DNA of 64,000 nt, from the NCBI RefSeq assembly GCF_002078175.1, contig NZ_MWFK01000001.1:3720001-3784000 (forward strand). The letters run 5' to 3'. Source of the stretch: Streptomyces sp. M41(2017) (GTDB lineage: Bacteria; Actinomycetota; Actinomycetes; Streptomycetales; Streptomycetaceae). How positions within the stretch are numbered: position 1 is the first letter of the stretch; every line of letters starts with the position of its first letter. The position numbers were made by a program, and so were the translations under genes. The notes under the pieces were generated by a model. That model did no database searches and was not told the DNA's origin. It saw only the letters and a program-made list of their open reading frames with translations. Below are positions 32,510-41,964 of this stretch, piece by piece.

Positions 32510-34114
32510 ATGACGGAAACCAGCGAACTGGACGACGCGTTCCACGTCTTCGACACGACGCTGCGCGACGGCGCGCAGCGCGAGGGCATCAACCTCACCG
32601 TGGCGGACAAGCTGGCCATCACGCGGCACCTGGACGACTTCGGAGTCGGCTTCATCGAGGGCGGCTGGCCCGGCGCCAACCCCCGCGACACCGAGTTCTT
32701 CGCCCGTGCCCAGCAGGAGATCGACTTCAAGCACGCGCAGCTCGTGGCCTTCGGAGCGACCCGCCGGGCAGGCGGCAAGGCCTCCGAGGACCCGCAGGTC
32801 AAGGCACTCCTGGACTCCGGCGCCCCGGTGATCACGCTGGTCGCCAAGTCCCACGACCGGCATGTCGAGCTCGCCCTGCGCACCACCCTGGAAGAGAACC
32901 TGGAGATGGTCCGCGACACCGTCTCGCACCTGCGTTCCCAGGGCCGCCGCGTCTTCGTCGACTGCGAGCACTTCTTCGACGGCTACCGCGCGAACCCGGG
33001 CTACGCCAAGGCGGTCGTCCGCGCGGCCGCGGAGGCCGGCGCCGACGTCGTGGTCCTGTGCGACACCAACGGCGGGATGCTCCCCGCGCAGGTCCAGGCC
33101 GTCGTCGCCACCGTCCTCGCGGACACCGGCGCCCGGCTCGGCATCCACGCCCAGGACGACACCGGCTGCGCGGTCGCCAACACCCTGGCCGCCGTCGACG
33201 CGGGCGCCACCCACGTCCAGTGCACGGCGAACGGCTACGGCGAGCGGGTCGGCAACTCCAACCTGTTCCCCGTCGTCGCCGCCCTGGAGCTGAAGTACGG
33301 CAAGAAGGTGCTGCCCGACGGCGCCCTGCGGGAGATGACCCGGATCTCGCACGCCATCGCCGAGGTGGTCAACCTGACCCCCTCCACCCATCAGCCCTAC
33401 GTGGGGGTGTCGGCCTTCGCCCACAAGGCGGGCCTGCACGCCTCCGCGATCAAGGTCGACCCCGACCTGTACCAGCACATCGACCCCGAGCAGGTCGGCA
33501 ACACCATGCGGATGCTGGTCTCCGACATGGCGGGCCGCGCCTCGATCGAACTCAAGGGCAAGGAACTCGGCGTCGACATCAGCGGGGACCGCGAACTGGT
33601 CGCCCGCGTCGTCGCCCGCGTCAAGGAACGCGAGCTGGAGGGCTACACGTACGAGGCGGCCGACGCGAGTTTCGAGCTCCTGCTGCGCGCCGAGGCCGAG
33701 GGCCGGGCCCGGTCCTACTTCCAGGTCGAGTCCTGGCGTGCCATCGTCGAGGACCGCCCCGACGGCAGCCACGCCAACGAGGCCACGGTGAAGCTCTTCG
33801 CCAAGGGCGAGCGCATCGTCGCCACCGCCGAGGGCAACGGTCCGGTCAACGCCCTCGACCGTGCCCTGCGCGTGGCCCTGGAGACGATCTACCCCCAGCT
33901 GGCCAAGCTGGAACTGGTCGACTACAAGGTCCGCATCCTGGAGGGCAAGCACGGCACGTCCTCCACCACCCGCGTCCTGATCGCCACCTCCGACGGCACG
34001 GGGGAGTGGTCCACGGTCGGTGTGGCCGAGAACGTCATCGCCGCGTCCTGGCAGGCGCTGGAGGACGCGTACACCTACGGCCTGCTGCGCGCCGGGGTCG
34101 AGCCGGCCGCGTAA
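32510..34114 (+). CDS. cimA: Citramalate synthase
   Basis: A 534-residue acyltransferase of the 2-isopropylmalate synthase/homocitrate synthase superfamily, CimA group. It condenses pyruvate with acetyl-CoA to (R)-citramalate, giving 2-ketobutyrate for isoleucine without threonine. The TIM-barrel domain starts VFDTTLRDGAQREGINLTVADK with the metal and catalytic residues, continues with IEGGWPGANPRDTEFF (a CimA hallmark, in contrast to LeuA), and has GIHAQDDTGCAVANTLAAV and NLFPVVAALELK. The C-terminal LeuA-type dimer domain (about 400-530) is the usual site of feedback inhibition, here probably by isoleucine. AGGAG is about 12 bases before ATG 32510. It is preceded by a leader peptide/attenuator. 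Confidence 0.92.
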   Translation: MTETSELDDAFHVFDTTLRDGAQREGINLTVADKLAITRHLDDFGVGFIEGGWPGANPRDTEFFARAQQEIDFKHAQLVAFGATRRAGGKASEDPQVKALLDSGAPVITLVAKSHDRHVELALRTTLEENLEMVRDTVSHLRSQGRRVFVDCEHFFDGYRANPGYAKAVVRAAAEAGADVVVLCDTNGGMLPAQVQAVVATVLADTGARLGIHAQDDTGCAVANTLAAVDAGATHVQCTANGYGERVGNSNLFPVVAALELKYGKKVLPDGALREMTRISHAIAEVVNLTPSTHQPYVGVSAFAHKAGLHASAIKVDPDLYQHIDPEQVGNTMRMLVSDMAGRASIELKGKELGVDISGDRELVARVVARVKERELEGYTYEAADASFELLLRAEAEGRARSYFQVESWRAIVEDRPDGSHANEATVKLFAKGERIVATAEGNGPVNALDRALRVALETIYPQLAKLELVDYKVRILEGKHGTSSTTRVLIATSDGTGEWSTVGVAENVIAASWQALEDAYTYGLLRAGVEPAA

Positions 34115-34123
34115 CGCGCCGAA

Positions 34124-34151
34124 CGCCGGAGGGGCTAAGGCCCCTCCGGCG
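34124..34151. terminator. Bidirectional terminator between cimA and the GH30 gene
   Basis: CGCCGGAGGGGC and GCCCCTCCGGCG form a perfect 12-bp stem with loop TAAG between two converging genes. Confidence 0.92.
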
Positions 34152-34172
34152 CTCATCCCTGTGGGGGGGGGC

Positions 34173-36053
34173 TTACTGGAGGTGCCATTTCTGGTTGGCG
34201 GCACCCGTGCACGACCAGATCTGCGCCCGGGCCCCGTTCGCCGACGAGTTGTCCGTGACGTCGAGGCACTTGTTCGCCGCCGTGTTGACCACGTCGCCGG
34301 TCGAGGCGCTGTACGACCAGCGCTGGGCGGCCGAGCCGTTGCAGTCGTAGAGCTGGACCTTCGCGCCGTTCGCCGTCGAGGCCGAGGTGACGTCGAGGCA
34401 CTTGCCGAGCGAGCGCACCGAACCGTCGGCCTGCACGCTCCAGGACTGCGCGGTCGAGCCGTTGCAGTCGTAGAGCTGGACCGCCGTGCCGTTGGCGCTC
34501 GAACCGCCCGCCACGTCCAGGCACTTGCCGGCCAGTCCGACGAACGCCCCCGACTGCGCGCCGCCGCCCGACTGTGTCCCGGACCAGGTGAACGTCGCCG
34601 ACGTCTTGCCCGGCAGTGAGTAAGTGGCGTGCTGGGAGCCCCAGTTGATGGTGACGGTCTTGGCGGCCGAGCCGTCGTTGTAGGCGATCAGGGCCTTCGA
34701 GCCGTCCGGGTTGCGCCAGGCGACGTTCGGGACCGCCGACGACGCGGTGGAGGCGATCCGCTGGGCGCCGGGACGGACGAACTTCGTCAGATGGCCCATC
34801 GTGTAGTACTCGACCGTGTAGTCGACGCTCCCGCTCGCCCCGTCGCCGTTGTGCACGGTGATCAGGCCGGTGCAGGTGCCGCACCCGCCGTTGTGCGGGC
34901 CCATGTTCTGGTCCACCGCCAGCGACCACTTGGTCACCGACTTCGCCCAGTTGCGGGTGTAGTCGACGATGTTGAGCATGTCCTCGCGCTGCTGGTTCGC
35001 GATCCAGGTGCCGCCGGAGTGTTCGGTGCCGAACGCGTCGAGGTTCGGGTACTGGTTGTGCACGCTCGTCTGCTTGCCGACGTCGCCGCCGTACCCGTGC
35101 CAGGCGATCCCGCCGAAGTTCGGGTGCGAGCGGACCGCCGCGTCGTCCACGGTCTGCGCCGCGTAGGAGTCGTACACGTCCCAGTTCCAGTCGTGCGCGA
35201 GCACCTTGGTCGACAGCCCGGCCGCCTGGAGCTTGGGCAGCAGCTCGCTCTTGGTGAAGTAGGCGAGCCCCGAGGCGTTCCAGCTCATCGAGGGATAGCC
35301 CGAGCAGCAGGTCGGTTCGTTCTGCGCGGTGACGTACGAGACGGGGACACCCTGGTCCCGGTACGCCTGGAGGTACTTCACGAAGTACGAGGCGTAGGCG
35401 CCGTAGTCCTCGGATTTCAGCCATCCGCCGTTCAGTGAACCGCTGTCCTTCATCCAGGCCGGCGCCGTCCACGGCGAGGCCATCACCGTGAGGGACGGGT
35501 TGAGCTGGAGCGCCTGCCTGGTCAGCGGCACCACGTCGGCCAGGTCGTGCGCGATGGAGAACTTCGTCAGGTTCGGATCGGTCTGCCCGGCCGGCACGTC
35601 GTCGTAGCTGTAGCCGAATCGGGCCAGGTCGGAGGCGCCCATGGGGTTGCGCAGGAAGGACAGCCCGATGCCGTCGGTGGGGGAGAAGAGCTTGCGCATC
35701 GTCGCGTCGCGCGTGCTCTGCGACAGCGCCCCGCTGCTGTTCATCAGCCACGCCGCCGTGTCGGTGAAGGAGGCCCCTCCGCCGGTGAACGTCTGGTACC
35801 GGGTGTTCTCGTCGACGGTGATGTTCTCGCCACCGCCGCCGCTTCCCGACTGGAACGCGAACGGTGCCTGGGCCTGAAGACCGCGCACGACATGGCGGCC
35901 GCCGGAGTCGTCCGTCGTCGTGAGCCAGGCGGTGACCTGCTCGCCCGCGGCGTGCGCCGTGACGGGCGCGGCCGCCGTGAATCCCGCGGTGGTGAGCAGC
36001 CCGGCGACGATCAGCCGTACCGCCCGAGTGGATCTCCTGATGGATCTCCGCAT
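34173..36053 (-). CDS. Secreted GH30 glycosidase with C-terminal ricin-type lectin domain
   Basis: A 626-residue secreted enzyme. The signal peptide is MRRSIRRSTRAVRLIVAGLL...AHA-AGEQ. Residues about 45-480 form a glycoside hydrolase family 30 (glucosylceramidase-like) catalytic domain with FLRNPMGASDLARFGYSYDD, the acid/base Glu 246 in TAQNEP and the nucleophile Glu 344 in FGTEHSGG. After a short Gly/Ser linker, a ricin B-type lectin domain (about 500-626) has three KCLDV...QSW/QRW/QKW repeats that bind sugars. Bacterial GH30 enzymes act on beta-1,6-glucan, beta-glucosides, xylan or similar; this one is unassigned. ATG 36053 follows AGAAGGGCGG. It is divergent from the GH3 gene, which suggests joint action on one polysaccharide. 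Confidence 0.9.
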   Translation of the reverse strand: MRRSIRRSTRAVRLIVAGLLTTAGFTAAAPVTAHAAGEQVTAWLTTTDDSGGRHVVRGLQAQAPFAFQSGSGGGGENITVDENTRYQTFTGGGASFTDTAAWLMNSSGALSQSTRDATMRKLFSPTDGIGLSFLRNPMGASDLARFGYSYDDVPAGQTDPNLTKFSIAHDLADVVPLTRQALQLNPSLTVMASPWTAPAWMKDSGSLNGGWLKSEDYGAYASYFVKYLQAYRDQGVPVSYVTAQNEPTCCSGYPSMSWNASGLAYFTKSELLPKLQAAGLSTKVLAHDWNWDVYDSYAAQTVDDAAVRSHPNFGGIAWHGYGGDVGKQTSVHNQYPNLDAFGTEHSGGTWIANQQREDMLNIVDYTRNWAKSVTKWSLAVDQNMGPHNGGCGTCTGLITVHNGDGASGSVDYTVEYYTMGHLTKFVRPGAQRIASTASSAVPNVAWRNPDGSKALIAYNDGSAAKTVTINWGSQHATYSLPGKTSATFTWSGTQSGGGAQSGAFVGLAGKCLDVAGGSSANGTAVQLYDCNGSTAQSWSVQADGSVRSLGKCLDVTSASTANGAKVQLYDCNGSAAQRWSYSASTGDVVNTAANKCLDVTDNSSANGARAQIWSCTGAANQKWHLQ

Positions 36054-36292
36054 GGAGCGCCGCCCTTCTGGAGGTGGGGGGTGGGGAGGCGTGCGAGGCG
36101 TGAGTAAATGACGGCTCGGGAGCCGCGTCAAGGGGTCGCGCGTTCACATTCTGAAGGAACAACTGCTCTGATCCGGCCGTGACTTGGGTGTGTACCGGTT
36201 CTGACGTGAAGCCTTGACGGGTTCCCGTGACGCCAGTTAACTCACGCCCTGATCTAAGTCGTGAGAAGAACGTGAGAGTCGAAAGGGAACCC
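36054..36292. promoter_or_regulatory. Divergent promoter region of the GH30 and GH3 genes
   Basis: 239 bases between two divergent secreted glycosidase genes. I looked for the palindromic operators common to sugar-gene repressors (such as TGGGAGCGCTCCCA) and found none. No regulator gene is adjacent, so control is by a distant factor or unknown. Confidence 0.5.
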
Positions 36293-39200
36293 ATGACAGG
36301 GCTCGATCGGAACTCCGTACGAAGAACCGCCGTGCTGGCCGGCGCCGCACTGATCGTCGGCCTGCTCCCGTTGGCGTCGGCGGGGACGGCGGCGGCCGCC
36401 GATCCCGACCCCGTCCCGGTCGACCGCTTCGAGGGCGAGGTGCCCTTCGCGAGCCAGCCGGCCGAAGGTCTCTTCACCTGGGGCGGCGACGCCGACGACC
36501 CGCCCCGACTGAGCCTGGCCGAGCGGTCCGACGCGCCCGAGGGGGCCAAGGTCCTCGCCGGCGACTACGACATCAGCGGCTATGGCGGCTTCACCCACGA
36601 CTACGCCGCGGACCAGCCGGGCCACGACTGGTCCGCGCACAAGGGCATCCGCTTCTGGTGGGACGGCCAGAACAACGGCAAGAAGACCGCCTTCGAGATC
36701 AAGGACGGCGGCGCGAACGGCGAGGCCTCCGAGCTGTGGACGACCTCCTTCACGGACGACTTCACCGGCTGGAAACAGATCGAGATCCCCTTCGGCGACT
36801 TCACCTACCGCACGGACTACCAGCCCGTCGGCGGCATCGACCAGGTGCTCGGCCTGACACAGATGTGGGGCTACGCCGTCACCCTCCCCGTCGGTGCCGC
36901 GGGCCGCTTCGCCATGGACGACGTCGAGCTGTACGGCAAGGCCGACCAGTCGCTGCGCGCCTCCGTCACCACCGACGCGGCGGTCTACCCGGTGAAGGAG
37001 GGCGGCACCGCGAGCGTCAAGGTCTCCGTCGCCACCACCGGCTCCGCCCCGATCGACGAGCCGGTGACCGTCGCCTACGAGAGCGCCGGCGGCACCGCAG
37101 AGTCCGGCAGGGACTACACCCCGGTCAAGGGGGAGATCACCTTCCCGGCGGGCACGGAGTCCGGCGCGAGCCGCACGGTCCGGGTCCCGACCCTGCGCGA
37201 CCGCACCGGTGAAGCCGCCGAGACGGTCCCGCTCAAGCTCACGGTGACCGGCGCCAAGGCCCCCGCCGAGACCCCGCAGGTCGTCATCGACGCCCACGGA
37301 CTCCCGTACCTGGACGCGAAGCTCCCCGTGAAGAAGCGGGTCGCCGACCTCCTCTCCCGGATGTCCCTCGCGGAGAAGGCCGGGCAGATGACCCAGGCGG
37401 AGCGCGGCGCGATCGGCGCGGGCGGTGACATCGCCGCGTACGACCTCGGATCGCTGCTCTCCGGCGGCGGCTCCACGCCGACCCCCAACACCCCCGCGGC
37501 CTGGGCGAAGATGATCGACGGCTACCAGCTCCGGGCGCAGGCCACCCGTTTCCAGATCCCGCTGATCTACGGCGTGGACGCGGTGCACGGCCACAACAAC
37601 CTCGCCGGCGCGACCGTGATGCCCCACAACATCGGCATCGGCGCCACCCGCGACCCCGCCCTCGCGGAACGGACGGGAGCCGTGACCGCGGCCGAGGTCC
37701 GCGCCACCGGCGTCCCGTGGGACTTCGCGCCCTGCCTGTGCGTGACCCGCGACGAACGCTGGGGCCGCTCCTACGAGTCCTTCGGTGAGGACCCGGCGCT
37801 CGTCGAGTCCATGGAGACGGTCGTCCAGGGCCTCCAGGGCGACCGCAGCGGCAAGGACCTGAAGGACGACGACAGGGTCCTCGCCACCGCCAAGCACTTC
37901 GTCGGCGACGGCGGCACCGCCTACGGCTCCTCCACCACCGGCAGTTACACCGTCGACCAGGGCGTCACCAAGGTCAGCCGCCAGGAGCTGGAGGCCGTGC
38001 ACCTGGCCCCGTTCCAGGAAGCGGTGGACCGCGGCGTCGGCACGGTCATGCCCTCCTACTCGTCGCTCGACCTCGGCGACGGCCAGGGCCCGGTGAAGAT
38101 GCACGCCCGCGGCGACATGATCAACGGCGTGCTCAAGGACCGGATGGGCTTCGACGGCTTCGTCATCAGCGACTGGAACGCCATCGACCAGCTCCCGGGC
38201 GACTACGCCGCGCACGTCCGCACCTCGGTCAACGCGGGCGTCGACATGATGATGGTCCCCTACAGCTACAAGGAGTTCAGCGCGACCCTGATCGACGAGG
38301 CGAAGGCCGGACGGGTCACCGACCGGCGGATCGACGACGCCGTCGCGCGGATCCTCGCGCAGAAGTTCCGCCTCGGCCTCTTCGAGAAGCCGTACGCGGA
38401 CACCAGCGGAGCCTCCGCGATCGGCTCGACGGCGCACCGCGCGGTGGCCCGGCAGGCGGCGGCGGAGTCCCAGGTCCTGCTCAAGAACGCCGGGTCCGTC
38501 CTGCCGCTGAAGAAGTCCCAGAAGGTCTACGTCGCCGGGTCCAACGCCGACGACATCGGCAACCAGACCGGTGGCTGGACCATCACCTGGCAGGGCTCGT
38601 CCGGGAACATCACCCCGGGCACGACGATCCTCCAGGGCATGCGCAAGGCGGGCGGCGACATCACGTACTCCAAGGACGCCTCGGCCTCCACCGACGGATA
38701 CGACGTCGGGGTGGTCGTGGTCGGCGAGACCCCGTACGCCGAGGGCGTGGGTGACGTCGGCAACGGCAACGACCTGGAGCTGACCGCGGCCGACAAGGCC
38801 GCCGTCGACAAGGTGTGCGCGGCCATGAAGTGCGCCGTGCTCATCGTGTCGGGCCGCCCGCAGCTCATCGGTGACCGCCTCGGGGACGTCGACGCGCTCG
38901 TGGCCTCCTGGCTGCCGGGCACGGAGGGCGACGGCGTCGCCGACGTCCTCTACGGCCGGCGCGCCTTCACCGGACAGCTCCCGGTCACCTGGCCGAAGAG
39001 CGAGTCGCAGCTGCCGATCAACGTCGGTGACACGTCGTACGACCCGCAGTTCCCGTACGGGTGGGGTCTGACGACGCTCACGAACGTGCCGGGCGGCGGC
39101 ACCGCGAGCCTCAGGGCCCTCGCCCTGGTCGCCGCGGCGGCGGAGCGCGCGGGTGCCGACACGGTGGCCCGCACGGCCGTCACCAAGGCCCGTCTGCTGG

Positions 39201-39331
39201 TCCAGCAGAAGATCGGCACGGCGGTCACGGCGGCCTCCGCGAAACCCTTCGCGGACGCCGACCACCTGCTCCTGACCGGGCACTACGCGGACGCGGTGGC
39301 CAAGCTGACGCAGGCGTATCGCGCCGGGTGA
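36293..39331 (+). CDS. Secreted multidomain GH3 beta-glucosidase
   Basis: A 1012-residue secreted glycosidase. After the signal peptide (RRTAVLAGAALIVGLLPLA...AAA-ADP) come a CBM11-like carbohydrate-binding domain (about 35-220, with FEGEVPF, HDYAADQPGHDWSAHKGIRF and MDDVELYG), a Calx-beta-like domain (about 225-345, GGTAESGRDYTPVKGEITFPAG), and the GH3 N-terminal barrel with DAVHGHNNLAGATV, ATAKHFVGDGG and the nucleophile Asp 627 in VISDWNAID. The GH3 C-terminal domain (VLLKNAGSVLPLKKSQKVYVAGSNAD) follows, then a short helical tail. It should release glucose from beta-glucans or oligosaccharides. ATG 36293 follows GAAAGGGAA. A 20-bp terminator follows. Confidence 0.92.
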   Translation: MTGLDRNSVRRTAVLAGAALIVGLLPLASAGTAAAADPDPVPVDRFEGEVPFASQPAEGLFTWGGDADDPPRLSLAERSDAPEGAKVLAGDYDISGYGGFTHDYAADQPGHDWSAHKGIRFWWDGQNNGKKTAFEIKDGGANGEASELWTTSFTDDFTGWKQIEIPFGDFTYRTDYQPVGGIDQVLGLTQMWGYAVTLPVGAAGRFAMDDVELYGKADQSLRASVTTDAAVYPVKEGGTASVKVSVATTGSAPIDEPVTVAYESAGGTAESGRDYTPVKGEITFPAGTESGASRTVRVPTLRDRTGEAAETVPLKLTVTGAKAPAETPQVVIDAHGLPYLDAKLPVKKRVADLLSRMSLAEKAGQMTQAERGAIGAGGDIAAYDLGSLLSGGGSTPTPNTPAAWAKMIDGYQLRAQATRFQIPLIYGVDAVHGHNNLAGATVMPHNIGIGATRDPALAERTGAVTAAEVRATGVPWDFAPCLCVTRDERWGRSYESFGEDPALVESMETVVQGLQGDRSGKDLKDDDRVLATAKHFVGDGGTAYGSSTTGSYTVDQGVTKVSRQELEAVHLAPFQEAVDRGVGTVMPSYSSLDLGDGQGPVKMHARGDMINGVLKDRMGFDGFVISDWNAIDQLPGDYAAHVRTSVNAGVDMMMVPYSYKEFSATLIDEAKAGRVTDRRIDDAVARILAQKFRLGLFEKPYADTSGASAIGSTAHRAVARQAAAESQVLLKNAGSVLPLKKSQKVYVAGSNADDIGNQTGGWTITWQGSSGNITPGTTILQGMRKAGGDITYSKDASASTDGYDVGVVVVGETPYAEGVGDVGNGNDLELTAADKAAVDKVCAAMKCAVLIVSGRPQLIGDRLGDVDALVASWLPGTEGDGVADVLYGRRAFTGQLPVTWPKSESQLPINVGDTSYDPQFPYGWGLTTLTNVPGGGTASLRALALVAAAAERAGADTVARTAVTKARLLVQQKIGTAVTAASAKPFADADHLLLTGHYADAVAKLTQAYRAG

Positions 39332-39342
39332 CACCACGCGTG

Positions 39343-39386
39343 AAGGCGCCGGCCGGGGCTGGACACCAGCTCCGGCCGGCGCCTTT
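39343..39386 (+). terminator. Terminator after the GH3 gene
   Basis: A 20-bp stem (one G-T pair, three-base loop) runs from AAGGCGCCGG to CCGGCGCCTTT, starting 11 bases after the stop. It is among the strongest hairpins in the window. The next 240 bases hold nothing recognisable up to the following gene. Confidence 0.92.
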
Positions 39387-39624
39387 CGCCGTCCCGGGCC
39401 CTCACGGCGCGGTCGCCGGCGCGCGCTGAGCTGCCTGGCCGCCTCGCGGGGAGGGCCTTGACCGGGCGGCACGGACGGCTGGCGCGACGGACCACGGCCG
39501 CGGACGCCCGGCACGTGGCGCCCGTCGCACGGGCGTCAGCACCGTCGGGACGTCAGGGCGTCACGGCTTCGCGACCACGGCCCCCGATGCCCGGTTCTGC
39601 TCCGGTTCGGGTAGCTTCGAAGAC

Positions 39625-40986
39625 ATGAGGGCCGCACCCACCCGAGGGATTCCGGGCCTGTTGGTCGCACTGACACTCGCGGCCCTGGCCATGCTGTCGT
39701 TCGCGCCCGGAGCCCACGCGGCCACCAGCGTCTCCACCGTCGCCGCCGCCCTGCGCGAGAGTCCCGTCTACGTGGACCCGGCCGCCGCCGACCAGCTGTC
39801 CGCCGCGCAGGCGTCCGCGCTCGCCGAGAAGATCGAGAAGGCGGACAAGCCCGTCCTCGTCGCCGTGCTCCCCGCCGGCTTCCCGACCCAGGACCTCTTC
39901 CGGAACCTGCGCACCTCCACGGGTGTCACGGGCCTGTACGCGATCCGGCTCGGCGACCGCTTCGACGCCCGCGCCGACGCCGCGGTGCTGCCCGGCAACG
40001 CCGTGCGGAACCTCGTCACGAGCGTCCAGGGAGAGCGGGACGCGAACACCCAGCTGAACGACTTCACGGACAGCGCGCTCGCCAACATCCGGGGATCGGC
40101 GCCCGCCGGCTGGAGCGGCGGCGACGACGGGGGAGGCGTCTCCTCCGGCGCGCTGATCGCGGTCGGCGCGGTGCTCGTGATCGGTGGTGCGGGCGCCTAC
40201 ACGGTCGTGCGGCGCAAGCGGCAGCGCCGGGAGGCGGAGCAGCGGGCGGCGCTCGAACGGCTCCGTGTCGTGGTGGACGAGGACATCACCGCCTTCGGCG
40301 AGGAGCTGGACCGCCTCGACTTCCACCCCGCCGAGGCGGGCGCCGACGACACCATGCGCGCGGACTACGAGCGCGCCCTCGACGCCTACGAACGGGCGAA
40401 GTCGTCCATGGCGGCCGCTCGGCGCCCCGAGGACGTGCGGCCCGTGACCGAGGCGCTGGAGGACGGCCGGTTCTCGCTCGCGGTGCTGGCCGCACGCCGC
40501 GAGGGCCGGCCGGTGCCCGAGCGCCGCGCCCCCTGCTTCTTCGACCCCCGGCACGGCCCCTCGGTCGCCGACGCCCGGTGGACTCCGGCCGGCGGCGCCG
40601 CGCGCGAGGTCCCGGTGTGCGCGGCGGACCGGGCGCGGCTGGCCGACGGCACCGACCCTGCGGTCCGTGAGGTGGACACGGAGCACGGCCGTCGTCCGTA
40701 CTGGGACGCGGGCCCGGCGTACGGCCCGTGGGCGGGCGGCTACTTCGGCGGCGGCCTGCTGCCCGGCCTGCTCGTCGGCACCGTGCTCGGCAGCTGGATG
40801 GCGAGCCCCGCCTACGCCGCCGACTACGGCTCCGGCTACGGCGACTTCGGCGGCGGCGACGTCTCCGGCGCCGACTACGACTCGGGCGACTTCGGAGGCG
40901 GCTTCGGGGACGGCGGAGGCGGTTTCGGGGACGGTGGAGGCGGCGGCGACTTCGGTGGCGGAGGAGACTTCGGCGGGGGCTTCTGA
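39625..40986 (+). CDS. Membrane protein with Gly/Asp/Phe-rich C-terminus, unknown function
   Basis: A 453-residue protein of unknown function. It has a signal peptide (GIPGLLVALTLAALAMLSFAPGAHA-ATS), an extracellular domain of about 120 residues (YVDPAAADQLSAAQASALAEKIEKADKPVLVAVLPAGF) that may be related to TPM-like domains, and a single membrane helix (about 170-190, GALIAVGAVLVIGGAGAYTVV) followed by basic residues. A cytoplasmic charged region (VVVDEDITAFGEELDRLDFHPAEA) comes next, then a weakly hydrophobic GGGLLPGLLVGTVLGSWMAS. The last 55 residues are repeats of G-D-F/G-G. Start ATG 39625 follows the ribosome-binding region weakly. No neighbour suggests a pathway. Confidence 0.82.
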   Translation: MRAAPTRGIPGLLVALTLAALAMLSFAPGAHAATSVSTVAAALRESPVYVDPAAADQLSAAQASALAEKIEKADKPVLVAVLPAGFPTQDLFRNLRTSTGVTGLYAIRLGDRFDARADAAVLPGNAVRNLVTSVQGERDANTQLNDFTDSALANIRGSAPAGWSGGDDGGGVSSGALIAVGAVLVIGGAGAYTVVRRKRQRREAEQRAALERLRVVVDEDITAFGEELDRLDFHPAEAGADDTMRADYERALDAYERAKSSMAAARRPEDVRPVTEALEDGRFSLAVLAARREGRPVPERRAPCFFDPRHGPSVADARWTPAGGAAREVPVCAADRARLADGTDPAVREVDTEHGRRPYWDAGPAYGPWAGGYFGGGLLPGLLVGTVLGSWMASPAYAADYGSGYGDFGGGDVSGADYDSGDFGGGFGDGGGGFGDGGGGGDFGGGGDFGGGF

Positions 40987-41028
40987 CGCCCGCCGCGGGG
41001 TGGGACTGCCGGTTGGGACCGCCGGTCC

Positions 41029-41520
41029 CTACGCGTCCGGCAGCGCCAGCCAGTCGCTCCAGGACAGGTCCCGGCCGATGAACCGGGGCCGGCTGAAGGG
41101 CCACGCCTCGGCGATCCACCGCGGGACGAGCAGGTCGAGCTCCCGCTCCAGGTCCGTACCGACGCTGTCGTCCACCACCCACCAGGAGATGTCCGCGTCG
41201 GCGCCCGCCTTCTCCGGCGGGTCGATGTAGACGCAGCCGAACTCGGTCGTCCCGGCGGCGTCGAACAGCACGTAGTTGAAGGACTCGTGGGCGGCGATCT
41301 CCCGCTCGTGCCGCTCCAGGTCCTTCAGGTTCGCGTCGTACGTCATGGTCGCGGCGGGCCAGCCCCACGCCTCCCCGAAGATCGACCAGAGCCGCTCGCG
41401 CGACCCCATGACGGTCGGGTAGTCGACGGCGGCGTCGTCCCCGGTGATGGGCCGCAGATGGCACCCGCCGGGCACCTCGACGCGCGACGGGTGGACGAAA
41501 TCAGGGGGAAGCCAGCTCAT
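41029..41520 (-). CDS. GNAT-family acetyltransferase-like protein
   Basis: A 163-residue protein that looks like a GNAT acetyltransferase: an N-terminal strand and helix (VPGGCHLRPITGDDAAVDYPTVM), a middle strand pair (FNYVLFDAAGTTEFGCVYIDPPEK) and ISWWVVDDSVGTDLERELDLLVPRWI, where the acetyl-CoA loop would be. The usual Q/R-x-x-G-x-G/A loop is poorly conserved, so activity is doubtful and the substrate unknown. Its stop lies 42 bases from the end of the converging Gly-rich membrane protein gene. Start ATG 41520 is the only good one. Confidence 0.72.
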   Translation of the reverse strand: MSWLPPDFVHPSRVEVPGGCHLRPITGDDAAVDYPTVMGSRERLWSIFGEAWGWPAATMTYDANLKDLERHEREIAAHESFNYVLFDAAGTTEFGCVYIDPPEKAGADADISWWVVDDSVGTDLERELDLLVPRWIAEAWPFSRPRFIGRDLSWSDWLALPDA

Positions 41521-41700
41521 ACCCGGAGGCTAACGACCGCGGGGGCAGGGCGCATCGGGTTAATCCCGGGCGCCGTGGACGCGAGGACACCGAGCCGCGG
41601 CGCGCGGGCCATCCGGTGTCCCGCAAGCCGGTCGACGCTGCCGTACGCGCCACGGGCGGCGTGCCGCGGGCCCACGTTCCCCTTTGGCCCGTTCCGTCGG

Positions 41701-41946
41701 GACCGAGGACACGGCAGGCGTCGAGACCTTCGCGGACGTGGCGGCGACGGACGCGTGGCACACCGCCCACGCCGGACTCGGCACCGGTGTCCGGTGAAGG
41801 TCGCGAAGAAGAGGGCCGGGCTCGTCTCCGTCGGCGCCGCGGACGTCAACGACGTGGCGCTGTGCCCGGCTGGATCACGGGCCGTCGCAAGGGGTACGAC
41901 GACGCGTGGTTCCTCCCGCGGATCACGCCGGCGACCGAGGTGAGAG
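41701..41946 (+). pseudogene. Frameshifted YdeI/OmpD-associated family protein (remnant)
   Basis: Three consecutive frames together read like a protein of the YdeI/OmpD-associated family. VETFADVAATDAWHTAHAGL runs to a TGA at 41795. KVAKKRAGLVSVGAADVNDV continues in a second frame from 41794. GWITGRRKGYDDAWFLPRIT follows in a third from 41868. From memory of the family, the junctions are explained by single-base deletions: CTG to TG after position 41794 (GVWLK expected), and CAC to CC at 41866-41867 (CHGWI expected). The remainder of the gene downstream is lost. It is a decayed gene unless sequencing errors are to blame. Confidence 0.7.
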
Positions 41947-41964
41947 CGGCCCCCGAACGCCGGA

